8,502 bases of DNA from Comamonadaceae bacterium (GCA_947463845.1 CANHUM010000060.1:1-8502), one strand, 5' to 3'; positions 1-7,083 are shown, counted from the first letter of the stretch. Notes: generated by a model from the sequence alone, not told the origin. Numbers and translations are program-made.

Positions 1-12
1 CTCAACTTGATC

Positions 13-18
13 AAGGAG
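13..18 (+). promoter_or_regulatory. Ribosome binding site of the histone-like gene
   Basis: AAGGAG lies 6 nt before the ATG at 25. It fixes the start there rather than at the in-frame TTG at position 7. Confidence 0.8.
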
Positions 19-24
19 AAAATC

Positions 25-528
25 ATGGCAACTGCAAAAAAAGTAGCGGCAAAAAAAGCTGCTCCCGCAAAGAAGGCCGTCGCGGCCAAGAAACCTGCAG
101 CTAAAAAAGTAGCCGCAGCCAAGAAACCAGCCGCTAAAAAAGCTGCTCCAGCCAAGAAAGCCGCTCCTGCTAAAAAAGCAGTTGCAGCCAAAAAGCCAGC
201 AGCCAAGAAGCCAGCAGCTAAAAAGCCAGCAGCTAAAAAAGTAGCCGCAGCCAAGAAGCCAGCAGCCAAAAAGCCAGCAGCTAAAAAAGTAGCCGCAGCC
301 AAGAAGCCAGCAGCTAAAAAGCCAGCGGCGAAAAAAGCAGCGCCTGCCAAAAAAGCAGCAGCTAAAAAGACAGCGGCCAAAAAGCCCGCTGCCAAAAAAG
401 CGGTCGTGAAAAAAGCCGCTAAAAAACCAGCAGCAAAGAAGGCATCCAAAGCACCCGCTGCCCCTGCGGCGCAAACGACTCTGAATCCTCAAGCTGCCTG
501 GCCGTTTCCTTCGGACGCCAAGCCCTGA
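25..528 (+). CDS. Histone H1-like Lys/Ala-rich DNA-binding protein
   Basis: A 167-residue, extremely basic protein built almost entirely of Lys, Ala and Pro in repeated KKPAA, KKAAP and KKVAA units. It ends in a non-repetitive tail, roughly the last 25 residues, containing TTLNPQAAWPFP. Composition and repeat style match bacterial H1-like proteins (HctB/AlgP-type C-terminal domains), which bind DNA non-specifically and help compact the nucleoid. The ATG at 25 is chosen because AAGGAG at 13-18 sits 6 nt ahead of it. An upstream in-frame TTG at 7 would put that ribosome binding site inside the gene. There is no signal peptide or membrane segment. Two 48-nt direct repeats (241-288 and 289-336) suggest growth by internal duplication. 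A strong terminator follows, so this looks like a single-gene unit on its 3' side. The exact regulatory role is unknown. Confidence 0.88.
   Translation: MATAKKVAAKKAAPAKKAVAAKKPAAKKVAAAKKPAAKKAAPAKKAAPAKKAVAAKKPAAKKPAAKKPAAKKVAAAKKPAAKKPAAKKVAAAKKPAAKKPAAKKAAPAKKAAAKKTAAKKPAAKKAVVKKAAKKPAAKKASKAPAAPAAQTTLNPQAAWPFPSDAKP
241..336 (+). repeat. Two tandem 48-nt repeats inside the histone-like gene
   Basis: The segments 241-288 and 289-336 differ at only about three positions. Each encodes the same 16-residue Lys/Ala/Pro unit (KVAAAKKPAAKKPAAK register). A partial third copy begins at 109 (gtagccgcagccaagaa). The low number of synonymous differences suggests recent duplication or continuing homogenisation by slippage or recombination. 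Confidence 0.75.
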
Positions 529-554
529 TTCAACCGTCTGGCGTTAGCCGCAAG

Positions 555-586
555 GCCCGTCACTGGCAACAGTGGCGGGCTTTTTT
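555..586 (+). terminator. Intrinsic terminator of the histone-like gene
   Basis: An 11-bp stem (GCCCGTCACTG paired with CAGTGGCGGGC, one G-U wobble) with a GCAA tetraloop is followed directly by six T residues. It lies 26 nt after the stop codon. On the opposite strand it lacks a downstream U tract, so it is mainly a plus-strand terminator. Confidence 0.93.
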
Positions 587-622
587 AATGCGCCTTGGCC
601 TCACATGGCAAAAACCAAGACA

Positions 623-1468
623 TCAAGGATAGAAGGTCATCAAGCGGTATTGGCTGAACACAAGCGACGGGTCCACATGGACAGACCATGACCCCTTCCA
701 GACTTGACCCGGTGACAGAACCACGGGAGCTTGCGTTTCCTCAGACAGAAGGACACGGCGAACCACAGGATTGTTGAACTCGTCCAGAAGTGAGAGTTCC
801 AAAGATGTGGTGGCCACAGTCATGGCGCTGACATTCCGAAGCGACCACGTCAACAGGAACTGATCACCGCTCTGGGCAAAACTGGCTTCTTCCATGACAA
901 GGGCTTTCGGATTCCTCCAAGGCTCAACCTGACATTGAAACGGTCGGCACAAACTCTCCAGAACATGCAAGCTGCTGGGCCAAAAGGCAGCCATCGCATG
1001 ACGCTGAACAAAGAAGAGTTGCCCCATCAGCAAAAGCCCCAACACCACCGCCGAGGTGTGAAGAAAAACACGCGACGCAGCAGCCCCCTTATCCCGATGG
1101 GCAGCAGCTGCCGGTTCAGGGTTTGGGGGTGCCGGTTTGAATGTCGACAAGGCCTCCGAAAACGCCATCAAGTCAGCACTGATCTCTTGAGTCGGAGCCG
1201 CTGAACGGCCAGAAACATCTTCCCGCAGCAGCAAATCATCCAACTCGAGCCGGGAATTGGCTTGGGCAGAAGGCTCTGCAGCAACAGGCAGGGTCAGGCT
1301 GGCCGAAACATTCGGCAAAAGGACTGTGGGCGAAGGCAAATCCAGGCCAGTGGCGTTGAATGCTTCATGGCATTTGCCACAACGGAACCACCCCTGGGCA
1401 ACTTGGATCTGCGAGACCTCTACCTCGTAGACAGCTGCACAAGAAGGACAACGGATGATTCGGCTCAT
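623..1468 (-). CDS. Zinc-ribbon / DUF3426 single-pass membrane protein
   Basis: A 281-residue protein. The N-terminus has a four-cysteine zinc ribbon, CPSC at residues 7-10 and CGKC at 30-33, matching the MJ0042-type finger-like domain. A variable Ala/Pro-rich linker follows to about residue 130, then one predicted membrane helix at about 134-156. The C-terminal domain at about 165-281 fits DUF3426, including a paired-cysteine segment (C174, C179, then a VEPWRNP motif). The topology suggests a cytoplasmic zinc ribbon and a periplasmic C-terminal domain. The function is not established. It starts 30 nt after the prmA stop and is probably the last gene of the accBC-prmA transcript, an arrangement I recall as recurring in Burkholderiales. 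No strong ribosome binding site precedes the ATG, so the exact start is moderately certain. Confidence 0.85.
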   Translation of the reverse strand: MSRIIRCPSCAAVYEVEVSQIQVAQGWFRCGKCHEAFNATGLDLPSPTVLLPNVSASLTLPVAAEPSAQANSRLELDDLLLREDVSGRSAAPTQEISADLMAFSEALSTFKPAPPNPEPAAAAHRDKGAAASRVFLHTSAVVLGLLLMGQLFFVQRHAMAAFWPSSLHVLESLCRPFQCQVEPWRNPKALVMEEASFAQSGDQFLLTWSLRNVSAMTVATTSLELSLLDEFNNPVVRRVLLSEETQAPVVLSPGQVWKGSWSVHVDPSLVFSQYRLMTFYP

Positions 1469-1498
1469 GGCAGGATTGTAGTCAGGCCCTTGCCATCG

Positions 1499-2389
1499 TC
1501 ATGCATGGGAAGACACACCTGTCATCAGGATCCAGCCATCCAAGGTATCACTCACTTCAAGTCGGATCCAGGGCGCGTAGGCGGCTTTCAATTCATCGGC
1601 CTGGCGCTCAAGGATACCGGCCAAAACGAGCGATCCACCTGAAGCCACGTGAGCGCACAACAAGGGCGCCAACACCCTCAGCGGTGTTGCTAGGATATTG
1701 GCCAAGACAGTCTGGTACTGGCCTTTCGCCTGATCAGGAAGGCCTGCTCGCAAGACCACATGGTTGGCCACCGCGTTCAACTCGGTGGCCGTCACGGCCG
1801 CTTCGTCGATGTCAACAGCGTCGATCTCGGCCGCGCCATATTTGGCGGCGCCGATGGCCAAGATACCAGACCCACAGCCGTAATCCAGAACACGTTGGTC
1901 CTGCATACCCTGCCTGGCAATCCAGCGCAAACACATGCGCGTCGTCGGGTGAGTTCCCGTACCAAAAGCCAGACCCGGATCCAGACGGATGATCTGACGG
2001 GCTTGAGCGGGTGGCTCATGCCATGTCGGCACAATCCAGAAGTCCGATGTGACTTCGACGGGCGCAAACTGCGACTGGGTCAAGCGCACCCAATCCTGGT
2101 CTGCCAGTGCTTGGATGCCCAATAACTGACATCCATCAAAAAAGTCCTGCGCACCCAGCAATACAGCTGCTTCCTTGGCCAGTGCTTCTTGTGCAAACAA
2201 GGCCACCATGCGAGAGCGCTGCCAACCGTCCTTGGGCGGCGGCATGCCAGGCTCACCAAACAAGGCCTGTTCGACCGGTGTTTGTGCATCGGCATCTTCC
2301 ACGGACACGCTCAAGGCATCGAGTGCATCCAGTGCATCGCTCAACACATCCACCCGGTCTTCGGGACACAACAGGCTCAGTTCAAACAT
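1499..2389 (-). CDS. prmA: Ribosomal protein L11 methyltransferase PrmA
   Basis: A 296-residue protein of the size usual for PrmA, which trimethylates lysines and the N-terminus of ribosomal protein L11 using S-adenosylmethionine. The N-terminal region (about 1-100) fits the L11-recognition domain. The catalytic domain shows GTGTHPTT at 143-150, the SAM-binding motif DYGCGSG at 169-175, an acidic strand end (AVDID near 191-195) and NILATPL at 231-237 in the place of the usual N-P-P-like catalytic loop. It begins 6 nt after the accC stop with no clear Shine-Dalgarno sequence, which suggests translational coupling to accC. Gene order accB-accC-prmA agrees with the known E. coli neighbourhood, where prmA also lies downstream of accBC. 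Confidence 0.96.
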   Translation of the reverse strand: MFELSLLCPEDRVDVLSDALDALDALSVSVEDADAQTPVEQALFGEPGMPPPKDGWQRSRMVALFAQEALAKEAAVLLGAQDFFDGCQLLGIQALADQDWVRLTQSQFAPVEVTSDFWIVPTWHEPPAQARQIIRLDPGLAFGTGTHPTTRMCLRWIARQGMQDQRVLDYGCGSGILAIGAAKYGAAEIDAVDIDEAAVTATELNAVANHVVLRAGLPDQAKGQYQTVLANILATPLRVLAPLLCAHVASGGSLVLAGILERQADELKAAYAPWIRLEVSDTLDGWILMTGVSSHA

Positions 2390-2395
2390 AAAGTG

Positions 2396-3745
2396 TCAGC
2401 GTTTATGCTGGCTCAACCAGTGTTCCAAATAATGGATGTTGGTGGCACCCTGCATGAACTTGGCATCCACCATCAACTCGCGATGCAAAGGAATATTGGT
2501 CTGGATACCCTCGATCACGGTCTCGTTCAAAGCCGTTTGCATGCGAGCCAAGGCTTGCTCACGGGTGTCACCGTGCACAATCAACTTGCCAATCATGGAG
2601 TCGTAGTTGGGTGGCACAAAATAGTTGTTGTACACATGCGAGTCGACACGAACACCGGGGCCACCGGGCATGTGCCAGGATGTGATCCGGCCCGGGGATG
2701 GCGTGAACTTGAACGGATCCTCGGCATTGATGCGGCATTCGATGGCGTGTCCACGGATCTCGATCTGCCGTTGGGTAAAAGGCAACTTTTCACCCGCAGC
2801 CACCATGATCTGCGTTTTGACAATGTCCACGCCTGTCACCCACTCGGTCACTGGATGCTCGACCTGTACGCGGGTGTTCATCTCGATGAAATAGAACTCG
2901 CCGTTTTCGTACAGAAACTCGAAGGTACCCGCACCACGGTAATTGATCTTCTTGCAGGCAGCCACGCATCGCTCACCAATCTTGTCAATCAACTTGCGCG
3001 GAATACCGGGTGCCGGGGCCTCTTCGATCACCTTTTGATGACGGCGCTGCATGGAACAATCGCGCTCACCCAAATACACCGCATTGCGGTGTTTGTCCGA
3101 GATGATCTGGATTTCAATGTGACGCGGATTCTGCAGAAACTTTTCCATGTAAACCGCAGGATTGCCGAATGCTGCGCCGGCCTCTGCTTTGGTCATTTGC
3201 ACCGCATTGATCAGCGCCGCTTCGGTGTGCACCACCCGCATGCCTCGACCACCACCACCGCCAGCGGCTTTGATGATGACGGGATAACCCACCGACTTGG
3301 CGATGCGCCGCACTTGCACGGGATCGTCTGGCAACTCCCCTTCAGAGCCTGGCACACAGGGCACGCCGGCGCGAATCATGGCTTGTTTGGCTGACACCTT
3401 ATCGCCCATGATGCGGATGGATTCGGGGGTCGGCCCAATGAACTGAAAACCACTTTTCTCGACACGCTCGGCAAAATCAGCGTTTTCGCTCAGAAATCCA
3501 TAACCTGGATGAATGGCCTCGGCATCGGTCACTTCGGCCGCCGAAATAATGGCCGGCATGTTGAGGTAGCTCAGAGGCGAAGCCGCAGGTCCAATGCAGA
3601 CCGCCTCTTCAGCCAACTTCACGTATTTGGCTTCTTTGTCTGCCTCCGAATAAACCATCACCGCCTTGACGCCCAACTCGCGACAAGCACGTTGGATCCG
3701 CAAAGCGATCTCGCCTCGGTTGGCGACCAGGATTTTCTTGAACAT
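2396..3745 (-). CDS. accC: Biotin carboxylase subunit of acetyl-CoA carboxylase
   Basis: A 449-residue protein, the same length as E. coli AccC. It carboxylates the biotin carried on AccB using ATP and bicarbonate, the first half-reaction of fatty acid synthesis. Visible family features are the N-terminal LVANRGEIA, the [10 protein letters not shown] loop (79-88), K116, K159 followed by a five-glycine ATP loop (162-166), E276, E288, N290, R292 and the [10 protein letters not shown] strand with E296. These match the E. coli catalytic numbering without gaps over this range. The ATG lies 15 nt after the accB stop and has a weak GGGGA upstream. It is intact, with normal composition, and cotranscribed with accB and prmA. 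Confidence 0.98.
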   Translation of the reverse strand: MFKKILVANRGEIALRIQRACRELGVKAVMVYSEADKEAKYVKLAEEAVCIGPAASPLSYLNMPAIISAAEVTDAEAIHPGYGFLSENADFAERVEKSGFQFIGPTPESIRIMGDKVSAKQAMIRAGVPCVPGSEGELPDDPVQVRRIAKSVGYPVIIKAAGGGGGRGMRVVHTEAALINAVQMTKAEAGAAFGNPAVYMEKFLQNPRHIEIQIISDKHRNAVYLGERDCSMQRRHQKVIEEAPAPGIPRKLIDKIGERCVAACKKINYRGAGTFEFLYENGEFYFIEMNTRVQVEHPVTEWVTGVDIVKTQIMVAAGEKLPFTQRQIEIRGHAIECRINAEDPFKFTPSPGRITSWHMPGGPGVRVDSHVYNNYFVPPNYDSMIGKLIVHGDTREQALARMQTALNETVIEGIQTNIPLHRELMVDAKFMQGATNIHYLEHWLSQHKR

Positions 3746-3760
3746 GAAATCCCCGTGCTT

Positions 3761-4222
3761 TTATTCGACGATGAAAAGAGGCTGGCCGTATTCGACCGCT
3801 TGACCGTTTTCACACAAGATTTGCGTGACTGTGCCTGACTTGTCGGATTCGATCTCGTTGAGAATCTTCATGGCCTCAATGATGCACAGCGTGTCACCCT
3901 CCTTGACCACCGAACCGATCTGCACGAATGGGGCCGAGCCGGGACTGGAAGATCGGTAAAAGGTACCGACCATGGGGGACTTGACGGCATGTCCTGCGGG
4001 CGCAGAGGCCACCACAGGCGCCGCCGGTTCGGGCGCAACAAGAGGAGCGGCGACCACAGGGGCCGCAACCGTCACAGGGGCCGCCTGCTGCATCACCACC
4101 GGCTGCGCCTGGCCCATGCTTTTGACAATGCGGACTTTGCCTTCGGCTTCGGTGATTTCCAGCTCCGACACGTTGGAGTCGGACACCAGGTCAATCAGTG
4201 TTTTGAGTTTGCGCAAATCCAT
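3761..4222 (-). CDS. accB: Biotin carboxyl carrier protein of acetyl-CoA carboxylase
   Basis: A 153-residue protein, close to the 156 residues of E. coli AccB. The N-terminal helix region ([13 protein letters not shown]) is followed by an Ala/Pro/Val-rich flexible linker (about 42-78) and a C-terminal biotinyl domain. That domain contains SPMVGTFY and the biotin attachment motif EAMKI, with the acceptor lysine at residue 119. It carries carboxybiotin between AccC and the carboxyltransferase. GGAGG at 4227-4231 lies 4 nt before the ATG. It is the first gene of the accB-accC-prmA run and is preceded by an A/T-rich gap likely to hold the promoter. The aroQ gene that precedes accB in E. coli is not present here. 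Confidence 0.97.
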   Translation of the reverse strand: MDLRKLKTLIDLVSDSNVSELEITEAEGKVRIVKSMGQAQPVVMQQAAPVTVAAPVVAAPLVAPEPAAPVVASAPAGHAVKSPMVGTFYRSSSPGSAPFVQIGSVVKEGDTLCIIEAMKILNEIESDKSGTVTQILCENGQAVEYGQPLFIVE

Positions 4223-4383
4223 AGATCCTCCATTGCTCTTTGCTCATGTAATGGATCGAATTTACACTAAATTTCAGTAAAAACCCTCGATTCGCGCTTT
4301 TCTTGTTGCAATCGAAAGCCTGAGGCATGGGCCAACCGTGGATTTTCCGAATTGAACGGTCGGCGGACAAGCCCAAAGCGCCA
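4223..4383 (-). promoter_or_regulatory. accB upstream region, likely promoter
   Basis: This 161-nt gap between tlpA and accB is A/T-rich near 4250-4300, unlike the flanking genes. It contains an imperfect palindrome at 4261-4281 (TTTAC arms at both ends). A possible -10 (TAAATT, minus strand) overlaps that palindrome, but I see no convincing -35 at the right distance. Closer to tlpA there is a 7-bp inverted repeat with one G-U pair (CCGACCG / CGGTTGG, minus strand) and an 18-nt loop, without a T run. A promoter here is inferred from position and composition, not proven. Confidence 0.4.
4227..4231 (-). promoter_or_regulatory. Ribosome binding site of accB
   Basis: GGAGG on the minus strand, 4 nt ahead of the accB ATG. 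It is one of the best Shine-Dalgarno matches in the window and supports the start at 4222. Confidence 0.75.
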
Positions 4384-4944
4384 TCAAGCCGCTGCATCAC
4401 GCCACTGAACCAAGTCTTCCGCAGCGAGTTGACCCATCTTCTGTCGCCAAATGCTGCCATCTGCCTTGAAAAATACCGTAAATGGCAAGCCACCCACGGC
4501 GTTACCGAGCGACTTGGCCAGATTCGTGCCCTCCAAACCCGCCAAACCTACTGGAAATGCAAGAGGTTGCCGTTCTAGGAAGCGACGCACCGCACTGGGC
4601 TGATCGATGGCCAATGCGACCACTTGATGACCGTTCGGGTTGTGTTCGCGCCAGAAGGCGTTGATCATGGGCAATTCTTCAACACAAGGTGGGCACCAAG
4701 TCGCCCAGAAGTTGAGCAGCAACGGTTTGCCCTTGAACTGAGCCATGCCCAAAGCCTGGCCTGCCGGGGTCTCAAATTGTTGACCCCAAAACGGATGGTT
4801 GGCGACTTCGGCCACGGATTGAGGCTGATAACGCCACATGGCCAGCCCGACGCCCGCCACTGCGGCGGCCGCTCCGGCTCCCCAAATCAGATGGCGTCTG
4901 GAGGTGTTAGGACTGGGTTGATGCATGGTCGAATTGTCTTTCAT
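4384..4944 (-). CDS. TlpA-like thioredoxin-fold disulfide reductase
   Basis: A 186-residue exported thioredoxin-fold protein of the TlpA/ResA group. Residues 16-36 form a signal or anchor: SRRHLIW followed by a hydrophobic Ala/Gly-rich helix, with a twin-arginine look. The thioredoxin domain starts near residue 50 and contains NFWATWCPPC with active-site cysteines C84 and C87 and the cis-proline in GGLPFT at P154. Such proteins act in the periplasm as reductants, for example in cytochrome c maturation, but the substrate cannot be told from sequence. The start at 4944 overlaps the stop of the upstream gene in an ATGA, indicating translational coupling. An alternative ATG at 4926 (Met7) would still keep the signal segment. 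Confidence 0.9.
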   Translation of the reverse strand: MKDNSTMHQPSPNTSRRHLIWGAGAAAAVAGVGLAMWRYQPQSVAEVANHPFWGQQFETPAGQALGMAQFKGKPLLLNFWATWCPPCVEELPMINAFWREHNPNGHQVVALAIDQPSAVRRFLERQPLAFPVGLAGLEGTNLAKSLGNAVGGLPFTVFFKADGSIWRQKMGQLAAEDLVQWRDAAA

Positions 4945-5525
4945 GCCGCCAGCAAGCGCTCCAAAGCAGCCAAATCCCCCCGAGGGGAACGGCCTTGCGC
5001 ATCGGGCAACAAGGCCCCGCGCAAATCGTCCAGGTCATAAATGCGCAGGTGCACGCCCACATCTTCGTTCAAAGCTTCACAAAAACTGTGCAGGCTCAGC
5101 ACCTCCACACCGTCACCGTGCAGGCCACGCAAGGTTTGCGTCTCGTAGCGCTGGTTCTGGTTGATCAAGGTAATTTCGGCCGATTTGGGGTCGTCACAAA
5201 ACAAGGCCAGATCCACATCGCACAGGCGGGTGGCCCAGCCTTGCCAGACCGCACCGCCCAAGTGCGGGCGAAACTCAGCCAGGCGCTGCATCCAGACCCG
5301 CGCCAACGCCCGCAGGGCCAGCAACTCAGCCGGTTGTGTGTCGGCACAAAACAAGGCGATGTAGTCGCGCACCTCGGCCTCGACCACATCATTGGTGGGC
5401 AAAGCGGTACGGGCAGGCAGGCCCAGCTCTTTCAGGGCGCGCTGTTTGGCCGGGCCAAAAGCCAGGCCTTCTTCGACCACCAAACGGGCAGCGGTGGCGG
5501 CAATTTCAAGGGCAAGGTCGCTCAT
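4941..5525 (-). CDS. Uncharacterised protein, possibly nucleotidyltransferase-like
   Basis: A 194-residue soluble protein without signal peptide or membrane helix. I do not recognise a named family with confidence. The N-terminal half is helical and contains AKQRALKELGLP (26-37) and a TQPAELLALRALARVWMQR helix. The middle has GG at 90-91, then DVDLALF at 103-109 and a further acidic strand, HLRIYDLDDLRGAL (159-172). A glycine pair, a D-x-D strand and a later acid are reminiscent of minimal nucleotidyltransferase folds, but the spacing is only suggestive. It is divergent from mpl with 71 nt between starts. Its stop overlaps the tlpA start by 4 nt. Proteins like this beside mpl appear, from memory, to be conserved in Burkholderiales, which argues that it is a real gene. 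Confidence 0.8.
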   Translation of the reverse strand: MSDLALEIAATAARLVVEEGLAFGPAKQRALKELGLPARTALPTNDVVEAEVRDYIALFCADTQPAELLALRALARVWMQRLAEFRPHLGGAVWQGWATRLCDVDLALFCDDPKSAEITLINQNQRYETQTLRGLHGDGVEVLSLHSFCEALNEDVGVHLRIYDLDDLRGALLPDAQGRSPRGDLAALERLLAA

Positions 5526-5559
5526 GACTACAGATTGTGACTGGCTCCGACCCGCCCAA

Positions 5560-5572
5560 GCCCGAGACGGGC
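5560..5572. repeat. Small inverted repeat in the mpl divergent promoter region
   Basis: A perfect 5-bp inverted repeat, GCCCG-AGA-CGGGC, lies in the 71-nt gap between the two divergent start codons. It is short and could be chance in GC-rich DNA. It is also a possible small hairpin or protein-binding site. Confidence 0.3.
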
Positions 5573-5584
5573 ACGGCAGCCCCC

Positions 5585-5590
5585 TAAAAT
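5585..5590 (+). promoter_or_regulatory. Candidate -10 element of mpl
   Basis: TAAAAT matches the sigma-70 -10 consensus at five of six positions and ends 6 nt before the mpl ATG. No good -35 lies 16-18 nt upstream. If it is used, transcription would begin at or next to the start codon. Confidence 0.35.
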
Positions 5591-5596
5591 CCGGAC

Positions 5597-6967
5597 ATGC
5601 ATATACATATTCTGGGCATTTGTGGCACCTTCATGGGGGGCTTGGCCGCGTTGGCCCGCGAGGCAGGTCATCGGGTCACCGGCTGTGACGCGGGCGTTTA
5701 CCCGCCCATGAGCGACCAACTGCGGGCTTTGGGGATCGATTTGATCGAGGGTTTTGACGCCAACCAGATGGCCCTCCAACCCGATATGTACGTGGTGGGT
5801 AACGTGGTCAGCCGAGCCCGACTGGCCGATGGCAGCCCCAAATTCCCGTTGATGGAAGCAATTTTGGAGGACGGCGCGCCTTACACCAGCGGTCCGCAGT
5901 GGCTGTCAGAGCATGTCTTGCAAGGCCGCCATGTGCTGGCCGTCGCTGGTACGCACGGCAAAACCACCACCACCTCAATGCTGGCCTGGGTGCTTGAACA
6001 GGCCGGATTGCAACCGGGATTTTTGGTGGGTGGCGTGCCGCTCAACTTTGGCGTGTCGGCACGGCTGGGGAGCAGCCCGTATTTCGTGATCGAAGCCGAC
6101 GAGTACGACACCGCCTTTTTCGACAAGCGCAGCAAGTTTGTGCACTACCGTCCGCGCACCGCGATCCTGAACAACCTGGAATTCGACCACGCCGATATCT
6201 TTGATGACCTGGCCGCCATCGAGCGTCAATTCCACCACCTGGTCCGTACCGTGCCGGGCTCGGGCCGCGTGGTGGTCAACGGACTGGAGGAAAGCCTGAC
6301 CCGCGTGCTGACGCAAGGCTGCTGGAGCGAAGTGCGCACATTTGGATCCGCCGTGAGCGACTTTGTGGCTCAAGGCGAACCCTCGCAGTTTCAGGTCTTG
6401 CAGGCTGGCCAGTCCGTGGCCGACGTGCACTGGGCCATTGGCGGCGTGCACAACCAGCTCAATGCACTGGCGGCCATCGCGGCCGCCGAGCACGTGGGCG
6501 TGAGCCCCGCTGTGGCAGCGCAGGCCCTGGCCAGCTTTGAAAACGTCAAGCGCCGCATGGAAGTGCGCGGCACGGTGAACGGCGTCACCATTTACGACGA
6601 CTTTGCTCATCACCCCACTGCCATCCGCACCACCGTCAACGGCCTGCGCCGTCAGGTGGGCCAAGCCCGCATCCTGGCTGTTTTTGAGCCCCGCAGCAAC
6701 ACCATGAAACTCGGCACCATGAAAGCACAGCTGCCCTGGAGCCTGGAAGAAGCCGATCTGGCGTTTTGTCACTCGGGCGGTTTGGGTTGGGACGCCAAAG
6801 CCGCGCTTGAACCTATGGGGGCTAGAGCGCAAGTGGGCGCCAACATAGACGAAGTGATGGCGCAGGTGCTGGCGCAAGTGCAAGCCGGTGACCACCTGCT
6901 GTGCATGAGCAACGGCGGATTTGGCGGGATTCACGCCAAACTGCTGGAAGCGTTGGCGAGGAACTGA
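5597..6967 (+). CDS. mpl: UDP-MurNAc:L-Ala-D-Glu-meso-Dap tripeptide ligase
   Basis: A 456-residue Mur ligase family protein, very close to the 457 residues of E. coli Mpl. It reattaches the tripeptide L-Ala-D-Glu-meso-diaminopimelate to UDP-MurNAc during murein recycling in the cytoplasm. Visible features include the Mpl N-terminus HIHILGICGTFMGG, the P-loop GTHGKTTT at 118-125, GGVP near 145-148, EADEYD at 166-171, FFDKRSKFVHY, LNNLEFDHADIFDD, DDFAHHPTAI and the C-terminal MSNGGFGGIH. ICGTFMGG rather than the MurC-type N-terminus separates it from MurC. The ATG at 5597 matches the family start exactly, yet has no Shine-Dalgarno sequence. Just upstream are a TAAAAT box and a small GCCCG/CGGGC hairpin (5560-5572). 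Confidence 0.97.
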   Translation: MHIHILGICGTFMGGLAALAREAGHRVTGCDAGVYPPMSDQLRALGIDLIEGFDANQMALQPDMYVVGNVVSRARLADGSPKFPLMEAILEDGAPYTSGPQWLSEHVLQGRHVLAVAGTHGKTTTTSMLAWVLEQAGLQPGFLVGGVPLNFGVSARLGSSPYFVIEADEYDTAFFDKRSKFVHYRPRTAILNNLEFDHADIFDDLAAIERQFHHLVRTVPGSGRVVVNGLEESLTRVLTQGCWSEVRTFGSAVSDFVAQGEPSQFQVLQAGQSVADVHWAIGGVHNQLNALAAIAAAEHVGVSPAVAAQALASFENVKRRMEVRGTVNGVTIYDDFAHHPTAIRTTVNGLRRQVGQARILAVFEPRSNTMKLGTMKAQLPWSLEEADLAFCHSGGLGWDAKAALEPMGARAQVGANIDEVMAQVLAQVQAGDHLLCMSNGGFGGIHAKLLEALARN

Positions 6968-7014
6968 CACCCTGTCTTGGTGTGGCAGCGAGCCCCCCAG
7001 CGCGAATCCATGCG

Positions 7015-7082
7015 TTCAGGCGATGTCCGCATTCGGCCGCAGGGGCGGCCTCCCACAAGGCTTTCCTAATGCGGCGCCTGAA
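7015..7082. repeat. Nested REP-like palindrome between mpl and aroG
   Basis: Outer arms TTCAGGCG (7015-7022) and CGCCTGAA (7075-7082) pair perfectly. So do the next arms, CCGCATT (7027-7033) and AATGCGG (7068-7074), with a 4-nt asymmetric bulge (ATGT, 7023-7026). Inside is a further perfect hairpin, GGCCGC-AGGG-GCGGCC (7035-7050). On the minus strand the inner part reads TTGTGGGAGGCCGC..., a GTGGGAG head followed by a GC palindrome. This is the layout of REP elements known from Pseudomonas and Xanthomonas. It ends 1 nt from the aroG stop codon. It has no T run, so it may act as an mRNA 3' stabiliser or convergent-gene barrier rather than a classic terminator. The palindromy is seen directly; the REP identity is inferred. 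Confidence 0.7.
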
Positions 7083-7083
7083 A

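Noticed and set aside
2189..3394. Long plus-strand open frame (about 400 codons) opposite accC and prmA
   Set aside because: It is the antisense shadow of accC and prmA. Its His/Leu-rich composition has no family resemblance, and the minus-strand genes show exact catalytic motifs throughout.
4191..4493. Short minus-strand open frame bridging tlpA and accB
   Set aside because: It overlaps both the end of tlpA and the start of accB in another frame and shows no family features. It was also considered as a remnant of aroQ and shows no dehydroquinase motif.
5975..6970. Minus-strand open frame opposite mpl
   Set aside because: The product is a His/Gln/Val-rich antisense translation of mpl. Mpl itself aligns over its full length with known motifs, so this frame is not a gene.
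6967..6983. ACACC-CTGTCTT-GGTGT hairpin directly after mpl
   Set aside because: Only 5 bp and without a T run. It could be chance, and the larger palindrome at 7015-7082 is the better candidate for a 3' structure.
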